A DNA stretch of 54,409 nt from Azonexus sp. (GCA_031274715.1 JAISPT010000066.1:1-54409); one strand, 5' to 3'. Positions 23,761 through 32,464 are shown, counted from the stretch's first letter. The notes: generated from the letters alone by a model not told the origin. Numbers and translations: made by a program.

Positions 23761-24791
23761 GCGCTATCCCCCTTGTCGGCATCCTTCATGCCGAACACCG
23801 GCGGCTGGCAGAGTAGGTCGATCAGCGGTGCGCACAGGTTCATCAGCAGCACCGCGAAGGCGACGCCGTCGGGATAGCCGCCGAAGACGCGGATGATGTA
23901 GGCGAGCAGGCCAGCGCCGGCGCCGAAGATCAGTTTGCCACGCGGCGTGGTGCAGCCGGAGACCGGGTCGGTGGCGATAAAGAAGGCGCCGAGCATGGCG
24001 CCGCCGGAGAACAGATGGAACAGCGGATTGGCGAACTGGGCCGGGTTGTGCAGCCAGAGGATGCCGGAAATGGCGACCAGCGCGCCGATGAAGGCGAGCG
24101 GCACGTGCCAGGTGATGATCCGCCGCCACCACAGCCACAGGCCGCCCAGCAGGTAGCCGCCGGCTACCCATTCCCAGCCGCGGCCGGCGAAGTTGCCGTA
24201 GAGTTCCTGGTTGGCCAACAGGCGGGCGACGTTGCTGCCGTCCTCGCCGAGCTTCAGGGCGGTCTTCATGGCGTCCAGTGGCGTTGCGCCGGTCAGCGCG
24301 TCCACGCGCGGCGCCAGGCCGAAAATGATGTCGATCTGGTCGCGCAGCGGCAATTGTAGGCCGAGGTTCGGCCATTGCGACATCAGTGCCGGGAAGGCGA
24401 CGATACACACGGCGAAGGCGACCATTGCCGGGTTGAACGGATTCTGGCCGAGGCCGCCGTAGAGATGCTTGGCGATGACGATGGCGAATACCGTGCCGGT
24501 GGCGACCAGCCACCACGGCGCCAGTGGCGGGAAGGTCAAGGCAATCAGCCAGGCGGTGACGACGGCCGAGCCATCGGTCAGGAACAGGCCGAGCGGTTTC
24601 TTCTGCACGCGCAGCATCGCCGCCTCGGCGAGTAGTGCGGCGAGGCTGGCGACCAGTAACTGGACGACGATGGCGGTGCCAACCTGCCAGACATAGGCGG
24701 CGATGCCCGGCAGCAGCGCCAGGCAGACCTGGGTCATCACCTTGCCGACACTGGTGTCCTTGAGGAAGAAGGGGGCGGGGGCGAACATCAT
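23757..24791 (-). CDS. rsxD: Rnf/Rsx complex subunit D
   Basis: A polytopic membrane subunit with covalent FMN, homologous to NqrB. The 344-residue protein begins with APFFLKDTSVGKVMTQVCLALLPG and has about nine to ten membrane segments. The flavin-attachment Thr is expected in DALTGATPLDAMK, near residue 170. GQNPFNPAMVAFAVCIVAFP and ATDPVSGCTTPRGKLIFG are conserved family motifs. It overlaps rsxC and rsxG by 4 bases each. Together with RsxG it would carry electrons across the membrane during ion transport. Confidence 0.96.
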   Translation of the reverse strand: MMFAPAPFFLKDTSVGKVMTQVCLALLPGIAAYVWQVGTAIVVQLLVASLAALLAEAAMLRVQKKPLGLFLTDGSAVVTAWLIALTFPPLAPWWLVATGTVFAIVIAKHLYGGLGQNPFNPAMVAFAVCIVAFPALMSQWPNLGLQLPLRDQIDIIFGLAPRVDALTGATPLDAMKTALKLGEDGSNVARLLANQELYGNFAGRGWEWVAGGYLLGGLWLWWRRIITWHVPLAFIGALVAISGILWLHNPAQFANPLFHLFSGGAMLGAFFIATDPVSGCTTPRGKLIFGAGAGLLAYIIRVFGGYPDGVAFAVLLMNLCAPLIDLLCQPPVFGMKDADKGDSA

Positions 24792-26494
24792 TCCTTGTTC
24801 TCGCTGGCCGGCGGGACGGCAGGCGTAGGATCGACCTGTTGTGCGGCGACGCGGCGTGCCTCGATTTCGGCGGTCGTCCGTTGCTGCTCCGGCGTCAAGT
24901 GGTCGGTGTTTTTCGGCTGCGCGGCCGCGCGCTGGGCCTTGGCTCGTTCCATAGCTGCCTGGATGGCCGCCACTTTCGCCGCCTTTTCGGCATCGGCTGC
25001 TGTCGCGGCGGCCGGGGGCGTATCCGTCGCCGCTGCGTTGCTTTCCGTCGCCTTCCTGGCTGTCTGAGCAGCGGCGGCCTTGGCCAGCTTCTCGGTCTTC
25101 TCGGTTTTTTCGCGCTCGTCGCGGAACTGCTTGAACTCGTAACGGGCCTTGGCTTCATCAGCCGCGTTCTTCTCGCGCTCGCGCGCCCAGATCTCGCTCT
25201 TGGCGAAGCGGAAGTAATGCACCAGCGGAATCCGCGACGGGCAGACGTAGGAGCAGCAGCCGCACTCGATGCAGTCGAACAGGGCGTATTCCTGCGTCTT
25301 GCCGAAATTCTTGGCACGCGCGAACCAATACAATTCGAACGGCTGTAATTCGTGTGGGCAGACCTCGGCGCAGGCGCCGCAGCGGATGCACGGCATTTCC
25401 GGCGCCTTGGGCGGGAACAGCCGCGCCGAATGGGCGATCAGGCAATTGGTGGCCTTGACCACGGGAGCCCGGCCATCGGGCACCAGGAAACCCATCATCG
25501 GCCCACCCATGACGATGCCGTCGGTGTCGGGCTGTGGCCCGGCCAAGGCCAGCACTTCGTCCATCGGGGCGCCGATTGCTACCTCGTAGTTACGCGCTTG
25601 GCGGACATTGCCGGCTACTGTGACCAAGCGCGAGACGACCGGCTCGCCGTGGGCGATGGCGCGCCAGGCGGTGTAGGCGGTGGCGACGTTGAAGCACTGC
25701 ACGCCGAGGTCGGTCGAGCGCTTGGCGGCCGGTACTTCCTTGCCGGTCAGCACGCGGATCAACTGCTTGGCGCCGCCGGCCGGATACAGTGTCGGCACCT
25801 CGATGACCGCGAAATCCTCGCCGGCGGTGGCGACCGCGGCGCGCATCGCGGCGACGGCTTGCGGCTTGTTGTCCTCGATGCCGATCAACACCTTTCGCGG
25901 CTGCAGCAGGTCGCGGAAGATGCCGATGCCGCGCACCACGTCATCGGCGCGCTCGCGCATCAGCAGGTCGTCGCAGGTAATGAAAGGCTCGCACTCGGCG
26001 CCGTTGATGACCAGCTCCGCCATCACCATGCTCTTGGCCGGCGTCAGCTTGCCGTGGGTCGGGAAGACCGCACCGCCGAGGCCGACGACACCGGACCGTT
26101 GCAGATAGCGGCGAATCTCGTCCGGGCTGGCGGCGGCGTGGTCGAAGGGCTGGCGCTCGATCCAGCGATCCTGCCCATCCGGCGCGATGACCACGCAGGG
26201 GGCGTCGAGGCCCGAGGGATGCGGCTGGACGTGCGGGCCAACCTCAAGCACGGTGCCCGAGGTCGGTGCATGCACGGCGGCCGATATCCAGCCGTCGGCC
26301 TCGCCGATCAGTTGTCCCTTCAGTACCTTGTCGCCGGCCGCGACCACCGGCTGTGGCGTGCCGCCGATGCTCTGGTGCAATGGCACGACCAGGCGCGACG
26401 GCAGCGGCGCGACGGCGATCGGCAGGCCAACCGACTGCGTCTTGTGGGTTGGCGGCTTGACCCCGCCCTTGAACGTGAACAGGTTCATCGGCAT
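24788..26494 (-). CDS. rsxC: Rnf/Rsx complex subunit C (FMN/NADH-binding, 4Fe-4S)
   Basis: The peripheral cytoplasmic subunit that exchanges electrons with NAD(H). The 568-residue protein has an N-terminal barrel region, an NADH/FMN Rossmann-like domain (TLYPAGGAKQLIRVLTGKE), a SLBB domain and two 4Fe-4S motifs, CIRCGACAEVCP and CIECGCCSYVCP, near residues 370 and 410. The last ~120 residues are Ala/Lys/Glu-rich coiled-coil-like sequence, a variable tail also seen in other RsxC proteins. The start ATG overlaps the rsxB stop (TGATG); a second ATG two codons later is an alternative. Confidence 0.96.
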   Translation of the reverse strand: MPMNLFTFKGGVKPPTHKTQSVGLPIAVAPLPSRLVVPLHQSIGGTPQPVVAAGDKVLKGQLIGEADGWISAAVHAPTSGTVLEVGPHVQPHPSGLDAPCVVIAPDGQDRWIERQPFDHAAASPDEIRRYLQRSGVVGLGGAVFPTHGKLTPAKSMVMAELVINGAECEPFITCDDLLMRERADDVVRGIGIFRDLLQPRKVLIGIEDNKPQAVAAMRAAVATAGEDFAVIEVPTLYPAGGAKQLIRVLTGKEVPAAKRSTDLGVQCFNVATAYTAWRAIAHGEPVVSRLVTVAGNVRQARNYEVAIGAPMDEVLALAGPQPDTDGIVMGGPMMGFLVPDGRAPVVKATNCLIAHSARLFPPKAPEMPCIRCGACAEVCPHELQPFELYWFARAKNFGKTQEYALFDCIECGCCSYVCPSRIPLVHYFRFAKSEIWAREREKNAADEAKARYEFKQFRDEREKTEKTEKLAKAAAAQTARKATESNAAATDTPPAAATAADAEKAAKVAAIQAAMERAKAQRAAAQPKNTDHLTPEQQRTTAEIEARRVAAQQVDPTPAVPPASENKE

Positions 26495-27069
26495 CAGGCC
26501 GCCTCTTTGGTGTGGACCGCCGGCGGTACTGGCTTAATCACCAATACAGGGTGCTTCCACTTCCAGTTTTCGATGTTCTCGCCGATCGGCTGCATGCTGA
26601 TGCATTCGACCGGGCAGGGTGGCAGGCATAGTTCGCAGCCGGTGCACTGGCTGGCGATGATGGTGTGCATCTGTTTGGCGGCGCCGACGATGGCGTCTAC
26701 CGGGCAAGCCTGGATGCATAGCGTGCAGCCGATACAGGTGTTCTCGTCGATGACGGCGACCGCCTTCGGTTTTTCCTCGGCATCGAGCGGTTTGACCTCG
26801 CGACCGAGCAGATCGGCCAGGCGCTGCACGCCTTCCGTGCCGCCCGGTGGGCAGCGATTGATGTCGCATTCGCCCTTGGCGATGGCCTCGGCGTAGGGCT
26901 TGCAGCCAGGATAGCCGCACTGGCCGCACTGCGTTTGCGGCAGGATGGCCTCGATCTTGTCGACCAACGGATCACCCTCGACCTTGAACTTGACCGAGGC
27001 GAAACCGAGGGCGGCACCGAGTACGACCGCGCCCAAGGCCATGATGGCGATGGCGAGCAGGATGCTCAT
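26494..27069 (-). CDS. rsxB: Rnf/Rsx complex subunit B (ferredoxin-type)
   Basis: An iron-sulfur subunit linking cytosolic donors to the complex. The 191-residue protein has one N-terminal membrane helix (ILLAIAIMALGAVVLGAALGF). A CGQCGYPGC-x14-C site near residue 47 belongs to the 4Fe-4S domain of this family. Two ferredoxin clusters follow, CIGCTLCIQACP and CTGCELCLPPCP, near residues 112-145. It overlaps rsxA by 4 bases. Confidence 0.97.
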   Translation of the reverse strand: MSILLAIAIMALGAVVLGAALGFASVKFKVEGDPLVDKIEAILPQTQCGQCGYPGCKPYAEAIAKGECDINRCPPGGTEGVQRLADLLGREVKPLDAEEKPKAVAVIDENTCIGCTLCIQACPVDAIVGAAKQMHTIIASQCTGCELCLPPCPVECISMQPIGENIENWKWKHPVLVIKPVPPAVHTKEAA

Positions 27070-27650
27070 TGATATTTATCCAGGCCGGCGAAGCCCATGA
27101 AGGCTAGCGCCATCAGGCCGGCGGTGACCATGGCGATGGCCGTGCCGCGAAAATAGGTAGGCACGTCGGCGCCCTCGATGCGCTCACGGATACCGGCGAA
27201 GAGAATCAGCACCAGCGAGAAGCCGATCGCGCTGCCGGCACCGAACAGCAGCGATTCGACGAAGTTGTAGCCGTTGCTGACGTTGAGTAGTGGTACGCCG
27301 AGCACGGCGCAGTTGGTGGTGATCAGCGGCAGGTAGATGCCCAGCGTCTGCTGCAGCGTCGGCGAGGTCTTGGCGATGACCATTTCGGTCAACTGGACGA
27401 TGGCCGCGATGGTGACGATGAAGGACAGCGTGCGCAGATACTCTAGGCCGAAGGGCATCAGCAAGTAATGGTCGATGATGTAGCTGGCCCCGGTTGCCAT
27501 GGTCAGCACGAAAGTCGTTGCCGCGCCCATGCCGTAGGCCGTCTCCAGCTTCTTGGAGACGCCCATGAACGGGCACAGACCGAGAATCTTGACCAGCACG
27601 ACGTTGTTGACCAGCACCGCGCCGACGAGAATAAAGAGGTAGTGGCTCAT
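27066..27650 (-). CDS. rsxA: Rnf/Rsx complex subunit A
   Basis: A six-helix membrane subunit homologous to RsxE and NqrE. The 194-residue protein begins MSHYLFILVGAVLVNNVVLVKILGLCPFMGVS, and the CPFMG Cys (with the matching Cys in LITTNCAVLG) is the conserved pair proposed to hold an intramembrane 2Fe-2S centre in Rnf/Nqr. It is the first rnf gene, 42 bp after pyrD on the same strand, so co-transcription with pyrD is possible. In E. coli the complex reduces SoxR; in other bacteria it drives ferredoxin reduction. Confidence 0.97.
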   Translation of the reverse strand: MSHYLFILVGAVLVNNVVLVKILGLCPFMGVSKKLETAYGMGAATTFVLTMATGASYIIDHYLLMPFGLEYLRTLSFIVTIAAIVQLTEMVIAKTSPTLQQTLGIYLPLITTNCAVLGVPLLNVSNGYNFVESLLFGAGSAIGFSLVLILFAGIRERIEGADVPTYFRGTAIAMVTAGLMALAFMGFAGLDKYQ

Positions 27651-27692
27651 GGTTGGGGTGGGGGCAGGGCTATCGGGCGAACAGCTACCGGG

Positions 27693-28733
27693 TTACTTGC
27701 GGGCCATCACCTGCGCCAGGGTTGCCGCCACCTCGGCCACCAGTTCCGGGCCGCGGTAAATGAAGCCGCTGTAGAACTGCACCAGGCTCGCGCCGGCGTG
27801 GATTTTCTCGGCCGCGTCCTCGCCGCCCATGATGCCGCCGACGCCGATGATCGGCAGTTCGCCGGCCAGCGCCGTGGCCAGCTTTTTCTGTACGGCGGTC
27901 GACTGGCGGAACACCGGAGCGCCCGACAGACCGCCGGCTTCGTCGCCATTCGGCAGGCCTTCGACGCCCGCGCGCGACAAGGTGGTGTTGGTGGCGATCA
28001 CCGCGTCGAAGCGGTGCCGGCGCAGCGCGTCGGCGATTGCGGCAATCTGCGTGTCGTCGAGATCGGGCGCGATCTTCAGCGCCAGCGGCACGTACTTGCC
28101 GTGCCGCTCGGCCAATTGCTGCTGGCGTGCCTTGAGCTGCGCCAGCAGGTCGTCGAGCGCCTCATCTTTCTGTAGTTCGCGCAGGTTCTTGGTATTTGGC
28201 GAGGAGATGTTGACGGTCACGTAGCTGGCGTCGTTGTACACCTTGTCGAGGCAGATCAGGTAATCCTCGGCCGCCTTGTCGATCGGCGTCGTCGCGTTCT
28301 TGCCGATGTTGATGCCGAGGATGCCGCCCTTCTTCGGGAACTCGGCACGGCGTACGTTCTCCAGCAGGCGGTCAACACCGGCGTTGTTGAAGCCCATCCG
28401 GTTGATGATGCCCTGCGCCTCCGGGATGCGGAACAAGCGCGGCTTCGGATTGCCATCCTGCGGGCGCGGCGTGATTGTGCCGATCTCGATGAAGCCGAAA
28501 CCGAGCCGGGCCAGGCCGTCGATGTAGTCGCCGTTCTTGTCCAGGCCGGCGGCTAGGCCGACCGGATTGGGAAACTTGAGGCCCATGACCTCGACCGGAC
28601 AGGGCGTCACCGGCTTGGCGAGTAGGCCGGCAAAGCCGACGGCACCAAGGAAATCGATGCCGCTCATGCCAATGCCGTGGGCAGTTTCGGCATCGAGGGC
28701 GAAGAAGAACTTGCGAATCAGGGAGTAGAGCAT
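27693..28733 (-). CDS. pyrD: Dihydroorotate dehydrogenase (quinone), class 2
   Basis: Oxidises dihydroorotate to orotate with quinone as acceptor in pyrimidine synthesis, at the inner membrane. ATG at 28733 gives 346 residues starting MLYSLIRKFFFALDAETAH, the hydrophobic membrane-associating helix of class 2 enzymes. VNISSPNTKNLRELQ holds the FMN/orotate loop with the catalytic Ser region, and GVGGIMGGEDAAEKI the phosphate-binding loop. The reading frame extends upstream but that part is not conserved. On the minus strand TAAAAT about 10 bases upstream may be the -10 box. Confidence 0.96.
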   Translation of the reverse strand: MLYSLIRKFFFALDAETAHGIGMSGIDFLGAVGFAGLLAKPVTPCPVEVMGLKFPNPVGLAAGLDKNGDYIDGLARLGFGFIEIGTITPRPQDGNPKPRLFRIPEAQGIINRMGFNNAGVDRLLENVRRAEFPKKGGILGINIGKNATTPIDKAAEDYLICLDKVYNDASYVTVNISSPNTKNLRELQKDEALDDLLAQLKARQQQLAERHGKYVPLALKIAPDLDDTQIAAIADALRRHRFDAVIATNTTLSRAGVEGLPNGDEAGGLSGAPVFRQSTAVQKKLATALAGELPIIGVGGIMGGEDAAEKIHAGASLVQFYSGFIYRGPELVAEVAATLAQVMARK

Positions 28734-28799
28734 GATAGGGCGCGATTTTACCGCATCGCACAGCGCCGTGCCGGACCGTGAGCCGCGCGTCGATAGCTG

Positions 28800-28815
28800 T
28801 CCGGTTCGTGCCGGA
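28800..28815. repeat. REP-like stem-loop upstream of pyrD
   Basis: TCCGG-TTCGTG-CCGGA is a 5-bp stem with 6-nt loop, matching the CCCGG-TTTGTG-CCGGG stem-loop before pcnB (33829-33844). It lies in the 203-bp gap 28734-28936, which holds no credible gene. Confidence 0.45.
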
Positions 28816-28936
28816 TCGCTCAACTTGCGCGGCTGGGTGGATTACTCCCGCGCCTTGAATAGGAGCGGCACACCGGTGCGTTGGTTGCGATGGTGCGCCT
28901 TTGTCGGCGGTTTTTCCGGAGTGCTCCCGATGCCGG

Positions 28937-29593
28937 TCAAATGTCGGTGAACAGCGCCTCTGCTGGCAAGCGTGATTTGGGCAGATTGGTGTTGAAGTCA
29001 TCCGTCCCGTGGTAGCCGACCGGCACCAGCACGGTGCTGACAAAGCCCTGGGCGGGCAAGCCAAGCTCGCGGTCGAGTACGGCGTTATCGAAGCCTTCGA
29101 TCGGCGTGGCATCCAATTCCAGCGTCGCCGCGCCCAGCAGCAACATGCCGAGCGCCAGGTAGGTCTGTTTTTCCATCCAGGCTTGCGCATCGCGTTGCGT
29201 GTAGCGGTGCATGTCTACGTAGCCGAACAGCGTTTGGCGCCGGGTTTGCCGGTCTTGCGGGTTGGGATAACGGCCATCGTGCGCTTCCTGTTCGATAAGG
29301 GTGTCGAAGTGCGCATCGGCCGCTGTGTGCCGGGTGCACAGCGCGAACACATGCGAAGCATTGAGGATCTTGGGCGTGTTATAGGAGTACGGGCCATGCG
29401 TGGACTTGGCGATGCGGGCCTTGCCTTCGTCGGTCGCGGCGACGACAAAGTGCCACGGCTGCGAATTGACCGACGAGGGCGACAGGCGCAGCAGCGTGCG
29501 CAATTGTTCCACCAGGGGCGCGGGGATCTTGCGGGTCGGGTCGTAGGCTTTGGCCGTGTAACGGGCGCGGGCGTAATGGGCAATGTCGATCAT
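28937..29593 (-). CDS. Oxygen-insensitive NAD(P)H nitroreductase, NfsB type
   Basis: An FMN-dependent two-electron reductase of nitroaromatics, quinones or flavins (NfsB/FRase I group). The 218-residue length and the N-terminal YARARYTAKAYDPTRKI match this group. LRLSPSSVNSQPWHFVVA is the FMN-phosphate motif near residue 38. MEKQTYLALGMLLLGAATLELDATPIEGFD is the central helix and active-site loop. The ATG at 29593 has an AGGAG ribosome site. It stands between the panD terminator and pyrD, probably as its own unit. Physiological substrate unknown. Confidence 0.92.
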   Translation of the reverse strand: MIDIAHYARARYTAKAYDPTRKIPAPLVEQLRTLLRLSPSSVNSQPWHFVVAATDEGKARIAKSTHGPYSYNTPKILNASHVFALCTRHTAADAHFDTLIEQEAHDGRYPNPQDRQTRRQTLFGYVDMHRYTQRDAQAWMEKQTYLALGMLLLGAATLELDATPIEGFDNAVLDRELGLPAQGFVSTVLVPVGYHGTDDFNTNLPKSRLPAEALFTDI

Positions 29594-29680
29594 GTAAAAC
29601 GCTCCTGAGTTAAAGCTGAGTCAAGATTTCTGCCGCGTGGCGGTCATTGGCGGTATTGGTGCTCAGAATATTGTGCAGAA

Positions 29681-29705
29681 AAAAACCCGCCAATGGCGGG
29701 TTTTT
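29681..29705. terminator. Terminator downstream of panD
   Basis: A perfect 11-bp stem AAAAACCCGCC/GGCGGGTTTTT with 3-nt loop. It gives a T-run on both strands and lies 25 bases after the panD stop codon on the minus strand. Confidence 0.85.
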
Positions 29706-29729
29706 GTCGTCAGGGCGGAGGCTGCCGGA

Positions 29730-30113
29730 TCAGGCGGCAGCTTGCACTGGAATCTTGTGGCCGCGGCGGACGATGCGGTTCTGTGAATCGACATAGACCA
29801 GATCCGGCTCATGCTTGGCCAATTCGACCTCATTGTAGGCGGCGAAGGTGGCGATGATCAGGATGTCGCCGGGGGCGGCGCGGCGGGCTGCTGAACCGTT
29901 GACCGAGATGACGCCCGAGCCGCGCTCGGCGCGGATGGCGTAGGTGGTGAAACGTTCGCCATTGTTGACGTTCCAGATATCGATCTGTTCGTACTCGTGG
30001 ATGTCGGCAGCGTCGAGCAGGTCTTCGTCAATGGCGCAGGAACCCTCGTAATGCAGATCGGCGTGAGTGGTCGTCACGCGGTGCAATTTGGATTTCAGCA
30101 TTGTTCTCTGCAT
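29730..30113 (-). CDS. panD: Aspartate 1-decarboxylase
   Basis: Converts aspartate to beta-alanine for pantothenate synthesis. The proenzyme self-cleaves at Gly-Ser in YEGSCAID (about residues 24-25), leaving a pyruvoyl cofactor. ATG at 30113 gives 127 residues starting MQRTMLKSKLHRVTTTHADL, like E. coli PanD; an ATG four codons earlier is the alternative. IDIWNVNNGERF and GSGVISVNGSAARRAAPGD are conserved. It lies after panC in the same direction but has a strong promoter of its own. Confidence 0.96.
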   Translation of the reverse strand: MQRTMLKSKLHRVTTTHADLHYEGSCAIDEDLLDAADIHEYEQIDIWNVNNGERFTTYAIRAERGSGVISVNGSAARRAAPGDILIIATFAAYNEVELAKHEPDLVYVDSQNRIVRRGHKIPVQAAA

Positions 30114-30145
30114 GGCTTGATTCATCCAGGCGGTAAGGGAAGCGA

Positions 30146-30173
30146 ATTGTAGCGGCAAAAAACCCTCTGTCAA
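30146..30173 (-). promoter_or_regulatory. Strong sigma-70 promoter of panD
   Basis: On the minus strand TTGACA (30173-30168), a 16-bp spacer, then TACAAT (30151-30146). It lies in the panC-panD gap and predicts transcription from about 30139, so panD can be expressed apart from panBC. Confidence 0.8.
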
Positions 30174-30201
30174 CGGCCATGACCGGGCGTCGGTGGAGGG
30201 C

Positions 30202-31026
30202 TCAGACCTCGATGTTGTCGATCAGCCGCGTCGTCCCCAAACGACTGGCGGCGAGGACCGCCAGCGGCGCATTCCTGTCTTGTGGCGGGGCCAGATCGGT
30301 TTGTTGCCGCACGGCGATATAGTCGGTATTCCAGCCAGCGGTGGCCAGTTCGGCGATGGCTTCGGCTTCCAGCGCAGCGAAATTGCTGTTGCCGTCACGG
30401 ATGGCATCGCGGATGCCAGTCAGTAGGCGGTACAAGCGCGGCGCCTCGACGCGCTCGGCGGCGGAGAGGTAGCCGTTGCGCGAAGACAGCGCCAGGCCGT
30501 CCTCGGCCCGTACCGTTTCGCCGCCGACGATGTCGATCGGCAGGGCCAGTTGGCGAGCCATGTTGCGGATGACCAGCAACTGCTGGTAGTCCTTCTTGCC
30601 AAACAGCGCGGCCTGCGGCTGGACACAATTGAATAGCTTGGCGACGACGGTGGCGACGCCGCGAAAATGGCCGGGGCGAAATTCGCCGTCGAGTACGTTC
30701 TGGATTGCCGGCGGCTCGATGAAATATGCCTGCGGCTCGGGATAGAGGTCGGCCTCGGTCGGTGCGAACAGCACGTCGACGCCGGCTGCCGCCAGCTTGT
30801 CGCAGTCGGCCTGGAAGGTGCGCGGGTACTGGTCGAAATCCTCGTTCGGGCCGAATTGCAGACGATTGACGAAAATGCTGGCGACCACCGTGTCGCCGTG
30901 AGCCCGCGCTTGTTCCATCAGGCTGATGTGGCCGGCGTGCAGGTTGCCCATGGTCGGTACGAAGACGATGCGGCCGCGATTGCCCAAGGCGGCGCGCAGG
31001 GCGGAAATGCTGGAGTGGATGTGCAT
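30202..31026 (-). CDS. panC: Pantothenate synthetase
   Basis: Joins pantoate and beta-alanine with ATP to form pantothenate. The 274-residue protein shows the nucleotidyl-transferase MGNLHAGH motif near residue 26, FVNRLQFGPNEDFDQYPR (pantoate binding), FGKKDYQQL and ALSSRNGYLS. It follows panB by 45 bp on the same strand. The ATG start is at 31026. Confidence 0.97.
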   Translation of the reverse strand: MHIHSSISALRAALGNRGRIVFVPTMGNLHAGHISLMEQARAHGDTVVASIFVNRLQFGPNEDFDQYPRTFQADCDKLAAAGVDVLFAPTEADLYPEPQAYFIEPPAIQNVLDGEFRPGHFRGVATVVAKLFNCVQPQAALFGKKDYQQLLVIRNMARQLALPIDIVGGETVRAEDGLALSSRNGYLSAAERVEAPRLYRLLTGIRDAIRDGNSNFAALEAEAIAELATAGWNTDYIAVRQQTDLAPPQDRNAPLAVLAASRLGTTRLIDNIEV

Positions 31027-31071
31027 AGTCGGATTTTCGGGAAGCGCTGCCGGGGTCGGAAAGGAGCTGCC

Positions 31072-31890
31072 TCAGGCGGTGTAGCTATGCTCCGGGCCGG
31101 GGTAGCTGCCGTCCTTGACGGCGGCGACGGCGCGGGCGGCGGCGTCGGCGATGCTGCCGCCGTCGGCCATGAAGTTGCGGACGAACTTGGCCTTCTTGCC
31201 CGGCGGAATGTCGAAGGCGTCATGGACGACCATGACTTGACCGGAACAGTCGCGGCCGGCGCCAATGCCGATGGTGATGATGGCCAGGGCGGCGGTGACT
31301 TCGCCGGCCAATACCGCCGGAATGGCTTCCAGCACGAGCATCGTCGCGCCGGCCTGCTGCAAGGCCAGGGCGTCGTCCTTGAGGCGCTGCGCGGCGGCCT
31401 CGCCTTTACCCTGGACTTTGTAGCCACCCAGCGCGTGCACCGACTGTGGCGTCAGGCCGATATGGCCGCAGACCGGGATGCCGCGGTCGACCAGGAAGCG
31501 GACGGTGGCCGCCATCTCGCGGCCGCCTTCGAGCTTGACCATCTGGGCACCGGCGGCCATCAGCGCTACGGCATTGCGAAAAGCCAGTTCCGGCGATTCC
31601 TGGAAGCTGCCGAAAGGCATGTCGGCGAGGATGAAGGCGCGCTCGCTGCCGCGCTTGACGGCGGCAGTATGGTAGGCGATGTCGGCGACAGTGACCGGCA
31701 GCGTGCTGTCGTGACCCTGGACGACGTTGCCCAGCGAATCGCCGATCAGCAGCGCCTCGACGCCGGTGCCGTCGAGCAGACGGGCAAAGCTGGCGTCGTA
31801 GCAGGTAAACATGACGATCTTGTCACCGGCCTGGTGGAGCTTGGCCAGATCAGCCTGGGTCAGGCGGCGGGTGATGGTTTGCGCGGACAT
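31072..31890 (-). CDS. panB: 3-methyl-2-oxobutanoate hydroxymethyltransferase
   Basis: Transfers a hydroxymethyl group from methylene-tetrahydrofolate to ketoisovalerate, giving ketopantoate. The 272-residue TIM barrel carries IGDSLGNVVQGHDSTLPVT (Mg and substrate binding), VCGHIGLTPQS and LVLEAIPAVLAGEVT with the catalytic Glu. It is transcribed after folK, separated by a short DUF486 gene remnant. Confidence 0.97.
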   Translation of the reverse strand: MSAQTITRRLTQADLAKLHQAGDKIVMFTCYDASFARLLDGTGVEALLIGDSLGNVVQGHDSTLPVTVADIAYHTAAVKRGSERAFILADMPFGSFQESPELAFRNAVALMAAGAQMVKLEGGREMAATVRFLVDRGIPVCGHIGLTPQSVHALGGYKVQGKGEAAAQRLKDDALALQQAGATMLVLEAIPAVLAGEVTAALAIITIGIGAGRDCSGQVMVVHDAFDIPPGKKAKFVRNFMADGGSIADAAARAVAAVKDGSYPGPEHSYTA

Positions 31891-31893
31891 GGA

Positions 31894-31983
31894 TTAGCTC
31901 CGGAAAGCGAAATAGACGGCGCCCAGAATACATAAGGCGGCCCACAGAGTGTCCAGCTTGAGCGGCTGGTTCATGCAAAAAAC
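31894..31983 (-). pseudogene. C-terminal remnant of a DUF486 (DMT-like) membrane protein gene
   Basis: The 30-codon frame ending at 31894 reads VFCMNQPLKLDTLWAALCIL followed by GAVYFAFRS, which closely resembles the C-terminus of DUF486 proteins (usually ~115 residues). Everything upstream is missing: the frame meets the folK stop codon at 31988. An ATG at 31974 would allow a 26-residue peptide, so expression as a tiny membrane peptide is possible, but a deletion remnant is the simpler reading. The family match is from memory. Confidence 0.6.
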
Positions 31984-31987
31984 AGGG

Positions 31988-32464
31988 TCATAGCCGGACG
32001 ATGCTCTGATTGGCCACCGCCGGCAGCCAAGCGGCGATATAGCCACGGCCGGGCAGGCGCAGGTCGGGGGCGATTTCGGCCAGCGGTTGCAGCACGAAGG
32101 CACGCAGGTGCAGGCGCGGATGCGGCAGGGTCAGTTCGGGCAGGTCGAGGCGGCGCTCGTCGTAGAGCAGCAGGTCGAGGTCGAGGCTGCGCGGGCCGTT
32201 TTTTTCTCTGCGGCGGCGGCCGAAACGGCATTCGATGTCGAGCAATTCGGCGAGCAGTTCCGGCGGTGCCAGGGTCGTGTCGAGCAGGGCGACGGCGTTG
32301 ATGAAGTCGGGCTGGTTGGCCAAGCCGACCGGCGCCGTGCGGTACAACGACGAGCAACGGGCGACTCGGCTAGCGGGCAGATTGGCCAGCGCCCCGAAGG
32401 CGGCGCGGATGGTACTGGCCGGGTCGCCGAGATTGGCGCCGAGCGCGACGTAGGCCAGGCTCAT
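31988..32464 (-). CDS. folK: 2-amino-4-hydroxy-6-hydroxymethyldihydropteridine pyrophosphokinase (HPPK)
   Basis: Transfers pyrophosphate from ATP to hydroxymethyl-dihydropterin in folate synthesis. The 158-residue length is typical. AYVALGANLGDPASTI is the N-terminal strand-loop, NAVALLDTTL the pterin pocket, RSLDLDLLLYDE carries the Mg-binding aspartates, and LPHPRLHLRAFVLQPL is the conserved C-terminal motif. Its ATG shares ATGA with the pcnB stop, so it is coupled to pcnB. Confidence 0.97.
   Translation of the reverse strand: MSLAYVALGANLGDPASTIRAAFGALANLPASRVARCSSLYRTAPVGLANQPDFINAVALLDTTLAPPELLAELLDIECRFGRRRREKNGPRSLDLDLLLYDERRLDLPELTLPHPRLHLRAFVLQPLAEIAPDLRLPGRGYIAAWLPAVANQSIVRL

Noticed and set aside
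25352..26896. 514-codon plus-strand frame over rsxC and rsxB
   Set aside because: Overlaps two Fe-S proteins with intact motifs; no domain visible in the shadow frame.
30667..31935. 422-codon plus-strand frame over panC and panB
   Set aside because: Shadow of two confidently identified pantothenate genes; low-complexity Gly/Ala/Asp sequence.
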